A stretch of 64,000 nt of DNA from Glebionis coronaria (GCA_025667525.1 CM046881.1:31659665-31723664); one strand, 5' to 3'. Positions 12,855 to 24,360 are shown, counted from the first letter of the stretch. Program-made: numbers and translations. The notes: generated by a model not told the origin, from the letters alone.

Positions 12855-13331
12855 TGTTGGGAATTATTTGTTAAGTGTCAAGTACCGTTAGTGTATTTTA
12901 AGTACTGTCAGTGTTATGTAAGTACCGTTAGTATTAACGCGGTACATAGTAAGTACTGCTACTTATAAAGTAAATAATGCTATGATGATTAGGACGAATA
13001 TATCTTTGTATAAGATATGTCATAGTTATAGTTAGAGTATATCTTATGTGATATACTTAAATAGTTAGAATATTGATAATATATCGTCTATGATATAGTT
13101 ATCTTTATAGAATATTCTAAGGTTTCTAGGGTTCCTTACTCTATAAAAGGAACATAGGTACAATGTCTTTCATGTACCTCATTCAAGTCGATTAATAAGA
13201 GAATCGAATAGTTAAAAGTAATTCTGTTCTTCTGTGCTTTATAAGTTAGATTCCGCATAACTTATTTAGTGTTAGTAAGAGTGCTCAAAGTGTTTTAGTT
13301 TGATTACAAACTACTATACTAATTCTTAACA
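12855..13331 (+). repeat. C1 3' LTR (477 bp)
   Basis: Starts TGTTGGGAAT and ends ATTCTTAACA, an imperfect terminal inverted repeat with TG...CA ends. It lies immediately after the polypurine tract. The U3 part carries four copies of the AAGTACYGYYA motif (12879-12960). A TATA box TATAAAAGG is at 13142-13150, and ATTCCGCATAA lies in the 3' part. The last motif is shared with the copia solo LTR at 40065-40593, which marks them as related families. Confidence 0.88.
13142..13150 (+). promoter_or_regulatory. TATA box of the C1 LTR
   Basis: TATAAAAGG about 190 bp before the LTR end, in the expected place for the U3/R promoter. Three other copia-type LTRs in the window have the same kind of box in the same relative place. 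Confidence 0.55.
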
Positions 13332-13380
13332 GAATATAGATCCAACCAAAGGGATCAACACACCTCGCAAGAGGAGGCAC

Positions 13381-13966
13381 CACCTCTACTCCTGTCTCCA
13401 CATTTGAGATAGAAGAGGGATCAGGAGCCGGCCAGGCAGCACCCGACACTATCCAGGCGCAGCTTGATGCGCTGACTGCTAGGAAGGTACAGGATACCGC
13501 TGTTATCCATACTTTGTTACGCGCGGACCATCACGGACGCGCGGTACTTTAGGAGAGACTTAACACTTTCCACTGGTCAGTTGTTGCTGAGTCAGACTGC
13601 ACAAGGTTCATGGACGACTATCCAGAACAACTTGCAGTGGCTACTTGAGGAGAACTCTATTCTCTGCCATGCTTATCAGCTCTTGAGGGTCATCAGTACG
13701 AGACCTACACTGCCGTATTGACCCAGGAGGAGACCTTCAGGATCTTCTTCGACTTGGTTGAGGTTCGTCATCAGGGGACGACCACAAAGACAGATTATCT
13801 GAGGAGTGCAGACACCGCTCGTCAGATTCAGCTTTTGGAGGCTCTCAGACTAACCAGATAGACCAGAGATGTCATGCCAAGCATTGAGTTGCATCTCAGC
13901 TCGCATGATTTAGGACTTTTGTACTATATCTCTTATTTTTTCAGTTGTATCCTTAGCACCTAACCA
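13381..13966 (+). pseudogene. G1 small ORF upstream of gag, broken
   Basis: One frame, starting around 13385, gives credible protein (EIEEGSGAG near 13406, LLEALRLTR near 13832) interrupted by stops at about 13549, 13648 and 13858, and ends at about 13963. GC content is higher than in the surroundings. I recall short upstream proteins of this type in Asteraceae gypsy elements, with the same RQIQLLEAL-like stretch. No domain is recognised. It could also be host sequence next to the C1 insertion. Confidence 0.4.
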
Positions 13967-14248
13967 TAGTAGATAGGTTATCTTTTGTTGTACTAAAAAC
14001 ATCTATACCACTATTTCAGACAGGCATGTTGTATCCCTGTCTTAGATTGGTTGTACTTGTATGATTTTGTTATTTGCCAAAAATGACTTGTACCAACATT
14101 ACTCTATTATCTCTTGTACTTATATTATTATGAACTCTTAACATGTTATCCAATTTGTTTTGAATTCTATGCATACATTTTCCATGCAATTTAATATAAC
14201 CATCATATTGATCAACTAATATATCTTATCCTTGTGTATTATAGAAAA
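13967..14248 (+). other. Non-coding leader before G1 gag
   Basis: AT-rich, no ORF, no primer-binding site seen. It ends in TGTATTATAG just before AAAAATGG, which looks like a 3' splice site before the gag start, but no partner donor could be fixed. Confidence 0.35.
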
Positions 14249-15471
14249 ATGGCACAAAGAGTTACCCGATAGAATCTCGGAGCTGCTCCCACAACAACTA
14301 TTTCGGAAGCACAACTTAGAGTGCTCATCGGTCAGGACATCGTTGACGCCCTAGCCGTCAGGGAAACACATCCCAGCGGAAACCAAGGCGACAACCAAAA
14401 CTTCAATGCTAGGAACCGAGTTGCTAGAGGGTGTACTTACCCCGACTTCTTAAAATGCAAGCCCAGTTACTTTAAGGGAAACGAAGAAGTAGTTGAGCTC
14501 ATGCAATGGTTCGATAGAACCGAGACTATGTTCCGTATTAGTGACTGTACGGAAGAGAACAAGGTAAAATTTGCTACCTGTACACTACTGGAACATGCTC
14601 TTACCTGGTGGAATTCACTTGTTGCTACCCTTAGGAATGATGATGCCTATGGGATGACTTGGACTGCATTGAAAGAAAGGATTACTATGAAATATTGTCC
14701 TCGCGGTGAAATCAAGAAGCTAGATTGAGCTATGGAATCTCAAGTGCACCAACTATGACAACACAACCTACAACCAAAGGTTTCAAGAGTTGACCTTGAT
14801 GTGTACCAGGATGTTTCCTGAGGGGAAGGACAAGATCGAGAAGTACGTTAGTGGACTTCCGGAATCTGTTCATGATAGTGTGCCAGCATCTCGACCCACT
14901 ACAGTTGAGAGTGCCATAGAGTTTGCCACTGAACTGATGGACAAACGAGGTCGTGATCATGCAATCAGGCAGACAGAGCACAAGAGGAAAGCTGATGAGA
15001 ACTCCCGTAATCATCATCAGACCCAACCAAATAGACAGAACTCAGGGCAGATCTATAGTGCTACTTTCTCAAGGTCGCCTCCATATGTAGGCAACAAGCC
15101 TAAGTGTCCCAAGTGCAATTTTCACCACTACAGTGATGCATCTTGTCGAAGGCCCGGATAAGGCAATACCTATGTTTCGGCTGATAAAAACAACTCTAGC
15201 ACCACCTTCCGGCCCAACAACAGGAATGGCCAGAACTTCCGTGGAAATAGAAAGCAGGGAAATCGTCCTCCCACAGGTAGAAATGATGTGAAACGAAAGG
15301 AGGTTCGTTGCTATGGTTGTGGAGAGACAGGACACATCCGACCCGAGTGCCCGAAGAAAGCAAGCAAGAGCGGGAATGGTGGATGAGCACCAGCCAGAGT
15401 TTACATGATAGGAGACACCAAGAACGACACCAATGTGGTTACCGGTACGTTTCCTTTGAACAATCGATATG
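14249..15471 (+). pseudogene. gag: G1 gag (capsid and nucleocapsid), broken
   Basis: ATG at 14249 opens the frame, with a stop already at the eighth codon. The retrotransposon Gag core lies at about 14440-14720 (YPDFLKCKPSYFKGNEE, WWNSLVA, ERITMKYCP). A one-base frameshift near 14727 moves the frame to the one starting before 14790 (ELTLMCTRMFP, YVSGLPESV). Two zinc-binding segments follow: a CPKC...C type near 15102 and CYGCGETGHIRPEC near 15309. Other stops are at 15159-15161 and at about 15384. The text breaks at the E2 insertion (15471) and continues directly into the protease at 52515. This is the Tekay/Del type of Gag by its motifs. Confidence 0.85.
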
Positions 15472-16972
15472 TGATGTTCGTTTGCAAGTCTTAATTTTTT
15501 ATTTAAGATATTACCACACAAATGACTAGAAATATAAACACGGGCAAGTATACCCTTTCATGTATAGCATAGCTTAATGGTAAAGTCCAGTTCGTTCCAT
15601 GGGATTGTTGTTATCATAATATTAAAACAATTACCTCTAGAGTGTCACAAGTTCTAAAGATATACTTAACAATTGGTATTAAAGGGTGGGTTTGGCTAAG
15701 GACATAACCATATGATAGATATGTAGCAAGGATGAAATATAAGTACATAAACAATGTAAGACAACATACCGATTCTTAGTCGTACATGCAACATCTACTT
15801 GATGTGACAAGAATCCGGTTAAAGACTTTGTCATACCAACAACATTAAGATTAGTTTATGCTTGATTTAGATAACTAAGGTAGTACATGAGATTATGTAA
15901 GAGTTGGTATATGTTTTAATCCCCTAATCGTTACGAAAGTGATTAACAAGATTCATTTATTAGATGACATGATACTCATCCACTCACATGATTATGAGTC
16001 GATGATCATGGATGAATCCAACATATAACAATGGTCTTACATAGTAACACATAATACATGAGTATCCAAACCACACTTATATTCAAGAACCCAGGGAAAA
16101 ATTGCGCCGCACAAACTTAATTGTGCGCCGCACTTTGCCCCAGCAAAGCTAATATTAATATCTAATCATAAGGCTATTAAACATTAACCAAGTGCACATC
16201 ATACTACTCCATAATAACAGTAAATAAGATCATTTCAAACATATGCAAATCAAAGTAAAAGATTGATATAATTGAAATAAGAATTATACCACAAGATTAT
16301 TCAATAATTGCTTCCAAAGGATTTATAAGTCTTTGAACTTATTACAAATGGCTAGCAACACCTCTGAGTTTTCTTGTTCTAGCACCAATACCATAAACCA
16401 ACTAAGGTTTATTAACTCTAGTAACTATGATCAAGGATTTGGAGAAATCCTTGATTATTGTTTCTCCCTAAACAATGGAGAGAAGATTGGAATGAGATAT
16501 GATATTATGCCTGGCAAAAGGCTCTATTTATAGTTGAAATTTCGTAGGTTAGAAGCCCTGGAAGCATATCAAGGGTTCACCATTATAGCCATGCATAATT
16601 GCACTTAATTGTGTAACTGCAGTGAAATGTGCGCCACACTTGTTCAAATGTGCGCCGCACTTCATCAGGTATAAATGTGCGCTGCACTTGCCAAATTGTG
16701 CGCCGCACTACTTGTTGTTCTCCACATTCGAGGTACTTTGAAAGTACGCCGCACAAACTTAAATGTGCGCCGCACTTATGCTCCTTTTCAGCATAATTCT
16801 TCTTTAGTCCCTTTATTCTTTATTTCTTCATTCTTTTCCTTTATGGTTTCTTCCTTGGCTACAATACAAACAATACATTTTATTAGTATTAATTCAACAC
16901 ATAATTTATTTATTTACATAGCAAACAAGGACAAATTTATCATTACAAACATGTATAAATGAGGCGTTATCA
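15472..16972 (-). repeat. E2 3' LTR (1501 bp)
   Basis: On the minus strand it begins TGATAACGCC at 16972 and ends GAACATCA at 15472. It holds eight copies of the near-palindrome GTGCGCCGCAC or close variants (16101-16133 and 16627-16776). A TATA box (TATAAATAG on the minus strand) lies at 16524-16532. Compared with the right LTR it has about 70 extra bases in the motif cluster. Confidence 0.9.
16524..16532 (-). promoter_or_regulatory. TATA box of the E2 LTR (left copy)
   Basis: TATAAATAG on the minus strand, conserved in the right copy at 52136-52144. It is the likely start signal for E2 genomic RNA. Confidence 0.5.
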
Positions 16973-18311
16973 CATTCCCCCATACTTAACTTCTTGCTTG
17001 TCCTCAAGTAAGGAAAAATATATTTTTGATAAGTGTCGAAAGAATAAATAAAGCTAACAATCGAAAAACAAAGATAACGCCGCAAAACACCTCACGAAGA
17101 AGATATTTTTTTTAATTCATACACTCTCCTTATTATGGGTAGATCATCGCTCAATAGCACGGTCATTAAAAGTAAATTACCATAGGCTTGTGCAAGGAAC
17201 TAAACTAAACCAAATTTTGGCGTAAGCATCATGTAGAATATCAAAAGAGGTCTTTTTCAAAAAACTTTTATTACCACCGCATGTTTTAAAGAACAATACA
17301 TCATCTTTTTCATGTTGTTGCTTTTGCGAATAACTTGAAACTTTTTAGGCTTCTTTTTGCCCTTTTTTTTTCTTTTTTTTTTCGGGAGAACATGCCTTCC
17401 CCCATACTTATGATATACTATCATTTCGCAATATGGTTTAAAACATCGGCAAAACTTTCAATTTTTTCTCTTTTATTTATTTTGCCTCTTTATCATTTAA
17501 AATACCTTTTATCATACAAGTATGATCCCACTATGGTCTCGTAAAGATTACCAAGCACAAGTTCTAGAATTTAAACTAATCATCGGCACACACAATGTAA
17601 GAATGCTTACGGAAAAGATCCTCACAATTATGAATATAGTTTTGTGCAAATAACGTTATCAATTCCGAGTCAAAATAGCTTTACAATTATAAGAATTATC
17701 AATCCTTCGACAATTTTTTTTATTCAAACTGTACAAAATCTTAAAAATTCACCCAGAAAGTGCGGCGTACTTCTGGGTACAGAAATTTCAGAAACTAATT
17801 TTTCAAAAACAATCTTTTATTCGATCTTATTTTCACTCAATCACCCCCCATACTTCATATGAGCATTGTCCCTAATGCAAAGCATAAGGAAAAAGTAAAA
17901 ATTAGAGGGAAAATAAGAATAATACTCCCTTTTTATTCCAAGTCGTGAGCGAAGTCGAGATCTTCAACCTTCTCCTATGCTCGCCTTGACTTTGCTTATT
18001 TTCTGTGAATGAACACAAATAATATATACAAACATATTTCACATACCATAAAATATAAAAATCCACACACAAAGTATTAAGGTGTCTTAAATGCCAACAA
18101 AGGCATATTACAAACCTAAATAAAATGTTTTCAAATTGTTTCAAATGTGACTAACACAAAAGTCACACACATACGAGGCTTCACATATCCTCTTTAGTTT
18201 CATCGTTCCTTGGAGCTTGAGATGGATAAAAGTAGGGTGGATAGGATGGTGGTTGTTGGGTGTAGTGGAATGGCTCATGGTGATATCCGGGTGGTCCATA
18301 AGGTCCACTCA
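16973..18311 (-). other. E2 3' non-coding region with three PPT-like tracts
   Basis: No credible ORF. On the minus strand AAGTATGGGGG occurs three times: at about 17845-17857, 17399-17410 and finally 16974-16986 directly before the LTR. The last is the functional polypurine tract position. The sequence GAGGACAAGCAAGAAG precedes the last tract, as in Athila/Tat elements. One copy of the GTGCGGCGTAC motif lies at 17759-17769. Confidence 0.6.
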
Positions 18312-20069
18312 TCAGAACATGATATTATTCCACCATCCTCTCAAAAACTGGAGCATATCGATCCATACTATAGAATGGCGCTCCATCATAAACCCAAGTT
18401 GGTCTTGCCTAACCTCCATCCTTCCCATTCTATCACAAACATCTTGGAGTGATGCACGAGGAGCTCTCGTGATACTTACACGAGGTGCTCTAACAGGCGC
18501 GTCTTCTCTCATCAACCTATCATCCGCTCCAATCAAATCTCTCAAGGTAATTCGGTCAATGGTATCACAAACAATCAGTGGACTAAGACTACTCATAACT
18601 TGCTCACTTAAAAGCCCCATTCTCCGAGCTAACCTAGTCACAAACTGTCCACACACAATCATACTTCCCGCTTGACTACCAGGACCTTTCCTTTTCATCC
18701 ATTTTGCTATCACCCAAGCCACGTTAGCGTATTGATCACGGTTATTGTTCCTAAACATGCTCAATAACCACAAATCATTATTTTGTATTTTATCATATCC
18801 CGTGGTTCTTTGGTAAACGGCATAAGCAATAACCTTTTGAAGCACTCTCAAAAGTGGACTAGAAATTCTAGTGGCTGAGCTCCTAGATAAGCTCAATGGA
18901 TCCTCATCCGGGCAAATTGATGCCCAAAAATCATTAGCATTAAAGTTTCCATGATCACGTTCCCCTCCTTGGAAATAAACCTCAAATCCTTCCGCTCTTC
19001 GCTCCTCTCGATTATACAACTCCAAGTACTTAGCAAATTCTTTCAAAGTCAAAGAATGTCCCTTTCCACAAAGTCTAAAAGTCAAAATCTTCTTAGTCAA
19101 CAACTCATCTCCTTTGGCATGTTCATCAAAATTAAATGTAGAGAAAAACTCGAGAACAAGTTATGTATAGATTTTATCCCTGCAAGTAAAAGCACGAATC
19201 CAAGCATCGGATTCAAATAAGACTTCATTACCTCCAGCCTCTATCACTACTATCCTTAGCATCTCCCTTATTTGAGCTTCACAACCAAGCTCGTTCAAAA
19301 CTCCAAAATCCACAATGCTAGGTGCGAAATTTTTTTTTGACATTAAAAGACTGCGAGCATTGTTGTAGATGGTTTTGGTATCACTCGTACATCCAGGCCA
19401 GTTCAAAAATTGATGATTTAGTGTTCTCATGAGTGCGGCACTTGCCGATTTGGTAGGCCTTCGCTTCTTTCCTCGGCTAGACGAGCCGGTTTCATAGTTT
19501 CCAGAACCTGGAGTCTGCAAAATTTTCTTCACATACAAACATATATTAACGTTAGATAAGCGTTAGGGGTCAAGGGTGATCCTATGATCAAGTTCTGATC
19601 ATTCTGTATGTTTTGCAGAAGAAAAGTGCGACGCACAATTTGGAATGTGCGGCGTACTTTCTGGGAAATTTTCATTAGAAGTACGGCGCACAATTTGGAA
19701 AGTGCGGCGCACATTCTGGGTTTTTCAGCAAATGTCGGGGTAACACTAGTAGCTAACCAAATCCGAAAACTAATTGGTCACAAACTAATAACAATGGCTA
19801 GAATCGAACACTAACCCATTCCCAATTTGCTTTAATCCACGACATTGCCTTATCTCAAAGATTTTTCAAAATCCCTCTTTTTTTTTAATTTTATCTTACT
19901 ATAATCTAAATCATTTCTTAATCTAATCCTACATTACCAATTCCTAATTCCTAATTGAATTGCAATTCGTTCTTCAATTACTAAGAACCCTAATTGAAAA
20001 TTAATCAAAAATTAAAAACTAATTAATTAAATCAAACATAAATTAGATATAAAAACTTACCCTAGACAT
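18312..20069 (-). pseudogene. E2 ORF-B: Athila ORF1-like protein, probably spliced
   Basis: Exon 2 is one frame from 19514 down to 18312, broken by a single stop at 19161-19163; it gives about 400 residues. Segments such as TFRLCGKGHSLTLKEFAKYL (near 19080) and FVTRLARRMGLL (near 18640) resemble the Athila ORF1 family (PF03078-type), whose function is unknown. A Ser/Lys-rich basic start (SSSRGKKRRPTKS) may be a nuclear signal. Exon 1 would be ATG TCT AGG at 20069-20061, followed by GTAAGT. The intron ends TTTTGCAG at 19515, and the joined frame is open. If the intron is not used, the first available ATG in frame is at 19538. Function unknown; the splice model is inferred from sequence only. 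Confidence 0.6.
19515..20060 (-). other. Probable intron in E2 ORF-B
   Basis: Minus-strand donor GTAAGTTTTT at 20060 and acceptor TTTTGCAG ending at 19515, 546 nt, AT-rich. It contains four copies of the E2 near-palindrome (19625-19712). The frame is kept if it is removed. Confidence 0.5.
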
Positions 20070-20488
20070 GATCTCGAATGTGAAATTGAAGTGAAGACTC
20101 TAAAATATTTTTGGTGATGATTAAGAAATCGTCAGGTGGTTTTTTGTGTTTTTTTAAGTTCTAATGAGAAAAACAGGGTATATACAAAAAATTCCGCCTA
20201 GAAGTGCGGCGCACTTTCTGAAATATGTGGCGCACATTCTGTGCTTCTAGACATGGTTATTGTAATTTTATTTTAGAGTATACAAAACACAAAATTTTAA
20301 AAGAAAACCTCCAATTTCATTCGATAGAAAAAACTTAGGGATAACATTCCGTACTTCTAAGACCATCCTAAAACATCTAGGACTCTTAGACATTATTTCG
20401 TTTTATTTGATTATCTACATACAAAAGGATAGAAATGCATAAAAGTAACTAGGAGCCAATGATGCACTCCTATTTTCTTCCTTTCTTC
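20070..20488 (-). other. Spacer between E2 ORF-A and ORF-B
   Basis: No ORF. It carries a pair of near-palindromes (20203-20235) and otherwise AT-rich sequence, and acts as the leader of ORF-B. Confidence 0.5.
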
Positions 20489-22244
20489 TTAGTTGTAGTA
20501 GAAATTCAGAGGTGACATGATATCACTCTCCGTGTAACGTCCCGAGACCTCTCTATTGGTGTCCATTGTCTCGTACACTTTTTCGTACCTTTTTCCACAT
20601 GGATCAACAATGACTATGGTAACATGCCATTCACTATCTCCATCTTTAGCAATATTTTCGAATTCTCTCTTGTTACCCACTTGCCAATCTTTGTATTTCA
20701 AGGATACGGGAAGTACTCCAAGCATCCCCACAATTTTCTTGTACACACAAATATGAAAGAAAGGGTGATGGTAGCTCCTTTCACTTAGTGAAGCATCATA
20801 TAGTTCTTCCGGTTCCGTCCATGGTTGCAAATGTGGACCATAAATCAGCATACCATTTTCATCTCTTTTTGTGGTGTAGTACTTATCATCTTCATCATCA
20901 CTATCATCATGTTCTTTGGCTTTTAGCACATTATATGTTTGATGGACAAACCCATCAAAGCTAGTCATGATAGCTTTTCCAACATCTACCTTTGCACCAA
21001 CGGTGTGCAAAAACTTTCTTCCAACCACTAGTTGAATATCTCGATCAATAGTAATATCGAGAAGCATAAAATCGGCTAGTATTGTGGTTGTCCCTATTTG
21101 ATATAAAACTCCAAGCAAACGCCCAAATCCCTCCGGCGTAGGAGTGATCAAGCATTTTTATTCGATCAAACCTTGGTTTGACTCTTCCAACATCTAACAT
21201 TTTGAAGATTCCAAGTGGCATGATATTAACATTCGAACCGGTGTCTACAAAAGCATTGTATGTGGTTTTACCTTCCAACCTTATAGGTAGGACAAAATAA
21301 CCCGGATCTTCTTTTTCTTTCATTACTTTGTTTTCACGGAGCATATGGATTGCCACATCCTCATATTCCGAGGTTAATCCATCTTCAATCTTCAACTTAT
21401 CAAGTAAGACCCCATCGACAATCACTTTATACTTATCACTATATTTTAATGTTTCAATGATTGGTTGATTCATGTTTAGCAACATTACTCTTTCTTCAAC
21501 GTCCTCCCTTAATTCTTCCATAGTTAGTTCTTCTCTAGTTAAGGGTTTATTAATGGTGAGAGAAGGTCCTTCACCATTATAGTTCAATTTGTAAGCATGA
21601 GCGGACTGTTTTCCTTTGTTTCTTTTGCCTTTCCCCATATTACAAACAAATCTAGGAGTATCAACTCCCTCATTTTCAATAGGTGCTAATTCATCAAAGT
21701 CGAGATTATCAAGTATCTCATCAATTTCTTCTAAGTCCAAGCTTTCATGCACTTTTGGCCATAAGGTGAGTATGCCACAAGTGATGTCAATTTGTGCATT
21801 GGCTTGCTTTAGGAAAGATCTCCCAAATATTGCACACGGTTCACAATCATCTTCTTCCGGATAGACGAAGAAGTCGACAAAAAACAATTCGTCCTTGATC
21901 ATAACAATGAGCTTCTTATCTATTTCTTTGTCCCCATTACAATACGTTTTGTAGGTCAAGCCAAGCTCCACTACAAGTTCATTGCTAACAAAACTCTTTT
22001 CCATTTCCAAGTCAACTTGTCCATCATAGGCAAATTTACCTTCCACATGACAAGGCATTGAGAACTTCTCGCTAGGTGTCAAGTCTTCTAAACGATATAA
22101 AGTTAGGATCTTCTTAATCTCACTATCGACTGTGTCCCTATATTCAGGTCATGTCCATTATCCATCCGATTCAATCTTATCATTTAGGCTAATATGCTCA
22201 TCCTCTCCCAAGCATAGCCTACCCAAGCTAGTGTTTGGATCCAT
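20489..22244 (-). pseudogene. E2 ORF-A: polyprotein with one or two retropepsin-like domains
   Basis: Start chosen at ATG 22244-22242 (MDPNTSLGRLCLG), because the frame runs from there through two early stops into the long open part from about 22082. A first pepsin-like fold (about 22060-21740) has the end motif FGRSFL but no visible Asp-Thr-Gly. The second has FVDTGSNVNIMP at about 21250-21214, with the catalytic D-T-G at 21245-21237. A frameshift near 21140 shifts the frame; the rest (IDRDIQLVVGRKFL near 21040) continues to 20489. I recall close relatives annotated as hypothetical proteins in Asteraceae. It is likely an aspartic protease domain kept without RT. Its substrate is unknown, since E2 has no recognisable Gag. 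Confidence 0.68.
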
Positions 22245-23077
22245 CTTAAAACAACAACACATCAAGAGAAACATTAGTATGTTAGTGCCATAAAATCCAA
22301 TTGACATTTCATATCCTGTAGTCTTAAGGCAACTCGTTAGTTTTGATGAAAATCTCTTTTTAATGGTCTTATAAGCAAGTTCAGTGTACTATTTTTCCAG
22401 ATGTGCGGCGCACTTTTGAGATGTGCGGCACACTTTTGCCTGATACAGAAAAACCGGCGCACAATTTGGAATGGGCGGCGCACTTTCTGTAAAAAAAAAT
22501 TGTTCATGACTGTATGATCCATATACCAATCAAACAACGTTATAAGACTTTTTTCATAATACTTCCTTAACAAGTAGTCAAAATAAGAAATAGTGACCAA
22601 ATTTTGTAAGATGTTCCCAAATATTTTGCAAGAAATATCTATTTTTTTATTTTCGCTTGTTTTCTCATTTTCTTGTATTTTAATGTTGCTAAAAATTCCA
22701 GAAAAATTACCACAAATCATGATAAATATCAAATAAGACATAACAAAGAAAATTATTCTACCAAAGAGTGAATTAAAGAGAAAATAAAATTTTGAGGGAA
22801 AATATTTTTGGTTTTTCTTGAAATGCAATATTAACAAACACATAAGCTCAAAAAGCATAAGCACACATAAAGCAATTCACATGTTTTCAGCAGTAAGTGT
22901 TGAGAGTAAAAGGTTTTGGTGGTGTTTTGGGATTGCTTCTACCAACATTTTGCAAATTCGTATCAAATGTGCGGCGCACTTTTGGAAATGTGCGGCGCAC
23001 TTTCTAACTTTTTCGTTAAAAACTTTTTTAGATTGCCAGAAATCTGTACGGCGATTTATAATTTTTGTTTTACCAAG
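22245..23077 (-). other. E2 leader upstream of ORF-A
   Basis: No credible gene. It holds at least six copies of the near-palindrome in pairs (22402-22433, 22454-22484, 22969-23001), plus a degenerate one near 23046. It is cut by the G3 insertion at 23077 and continues at 51024. Confidence 0.55.
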
Positions 23078-24351
23078 TGTAAAACCCGCATGCTTTTACC
23101 ATGAATAGTACCCTTAAGATCGTTGATGAGACTGCTTTTATACATAGTCTCATCGTCCAAATTGGGCTTAAAATGCATTAAAAATCATCAAAATACCCAA
23201 ATATATGCTTGTGTTTGTTGCTTGTGTATTTTAGGTACGGATATTGAGAAAATGACAAAAGATCACAAGAATCAGTAAAAACCGAACACGGGAAACGAAG
23301 CCGCACGATGAACCAAGCCCTAATGAAGAATTTTCCAAAATCAACCCTTGAAGATTTGAAGAATCATGAAGATTGGTCCTCCAAGTTTGAAGAATTGACA
23401 CTTTATACCCTTGTATCTTTATAATTACAAGCTTGGTCCCTAAAGTTTGTCAAAATTACAAAAAGGACCCTTAACTTTGAAGAATTGGCAAATTTAGTCC
23501 CTCAACAAAACTAAATTGTCAATATTGGTCCTTCAAGAAGTCAACAAACAAGTCAAAGTCCTTAAAGTTTGAAAACATGTCAAGAACAGTCCTTGAAGAA
23601 TGAAGAAATTGCATTTTAGTCCTTGTTTGAAGTTTGGAAACAATTTGTGCCAAAATTGCCAAATGATGAAACTTGTTTACAAAGGGAAATGAAGTTTGTG
23701 CCAGTTTATACAAAGTGGAAGGATGAAGAAAAGTGAAGGGGCAAACCTGCCAGACAACCTAAGACAAACCCCCACTCACAGCTTGACACCTCACCTACCT
23801 TAAACCTTCCACCAATCAAACACCTCCCCCTCTCCACGTCACAAATCCACTCACACTTTTTAAATTAACTTAAAACCGGTTTAAGTTTTGGTGGCAAACA
23901 TACAATTTAAATAATTAATCTTTTTTTCAGATTAAACTCACCACTAATCCACCCTTGAACCCTAATTTTCCCAGCATTAATCCACTTCATAACAAAGGGG
24001 TTTTAATCCAACTTTTCCAGATCATTGATTAACCATCATCTAAACCTAAAACCACCCTTAAACTCCCATCACCATCACCTCACATGTTTGTGCAACCCTC
24101 CCCTGCCCCACTATTCACTCTCAAACAAAAATTTAGGCAGCAAATCAACATCCCACAACAATTTCGTGTTCTCAAAGGCTAAATGGACGTCCAAGATCTC
24201 TTTTTCATCACTGGCATCTCAGCTACAAGCCAAAGATCTTCACATGGCTTTGTTTTGACTGAAAAATTCAAAATCGTCCAAGGGCAAGATTGGAAGTTCA
24301 AGTGTTAGGGTTTTTAGCTTCTTATCAGTTCTAGAATCACATTGTAGCCTC

Positions 24352-24360
24352 TATATAAAG
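24352..24360 (+). promoter_or_regulatory. TATA box of the A4 5' LTR
   Basis: TATATAAAG within CTCTATATAAAGGCATTG, also present in the 3' LTR at 36722-36730. Probable start of A4 genomic RNA. Confidence 0.5.

Larger units (their letters stand above)
1..13331 (+). mobile_element. C1: Sirevirus-like Ty1/copia element, 5' part outside the window
   Basis: The order gag zinc knuckle, protease, integrase, reverse transcriptase, RNase H is that of Ty1/copia. A long extra ORF lies between RNase H and the 3' LTR, which is the Sirevirus arrangement. The 5' LTR, primer site and gag start lie left of the window. The element ends with a 477-bp LTR at 12855-13331, preceded by a purine-rich tract. A gypsy-type solo LTR (8371-11992) interrupts the third ORF. 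Several stops and frameshifts show that the copy is dead. The base following the LTR starts GAATA, which may be the target duplication but cannot be checked without the left end. Confidence 0.88.

Noticed and set aside
16627..16776. CRISPR-like spaced repeats
   Set aside because: Plant LTR with a near-palindromic motif; spacers vary in length and there are no cas genes.
16621..16962. ORFs with repeated VRRT or CAAL peptides in and near E2
   Set aside because: They read through the GC-rich near-palindromes in LTR or leader sequence, without consistent frame between copies.
18217..18675. A 152-residue plus-strand ORF in E2
   Set aside because: It lies opposite the coherent minus-strand ORF-B and is its shadow.
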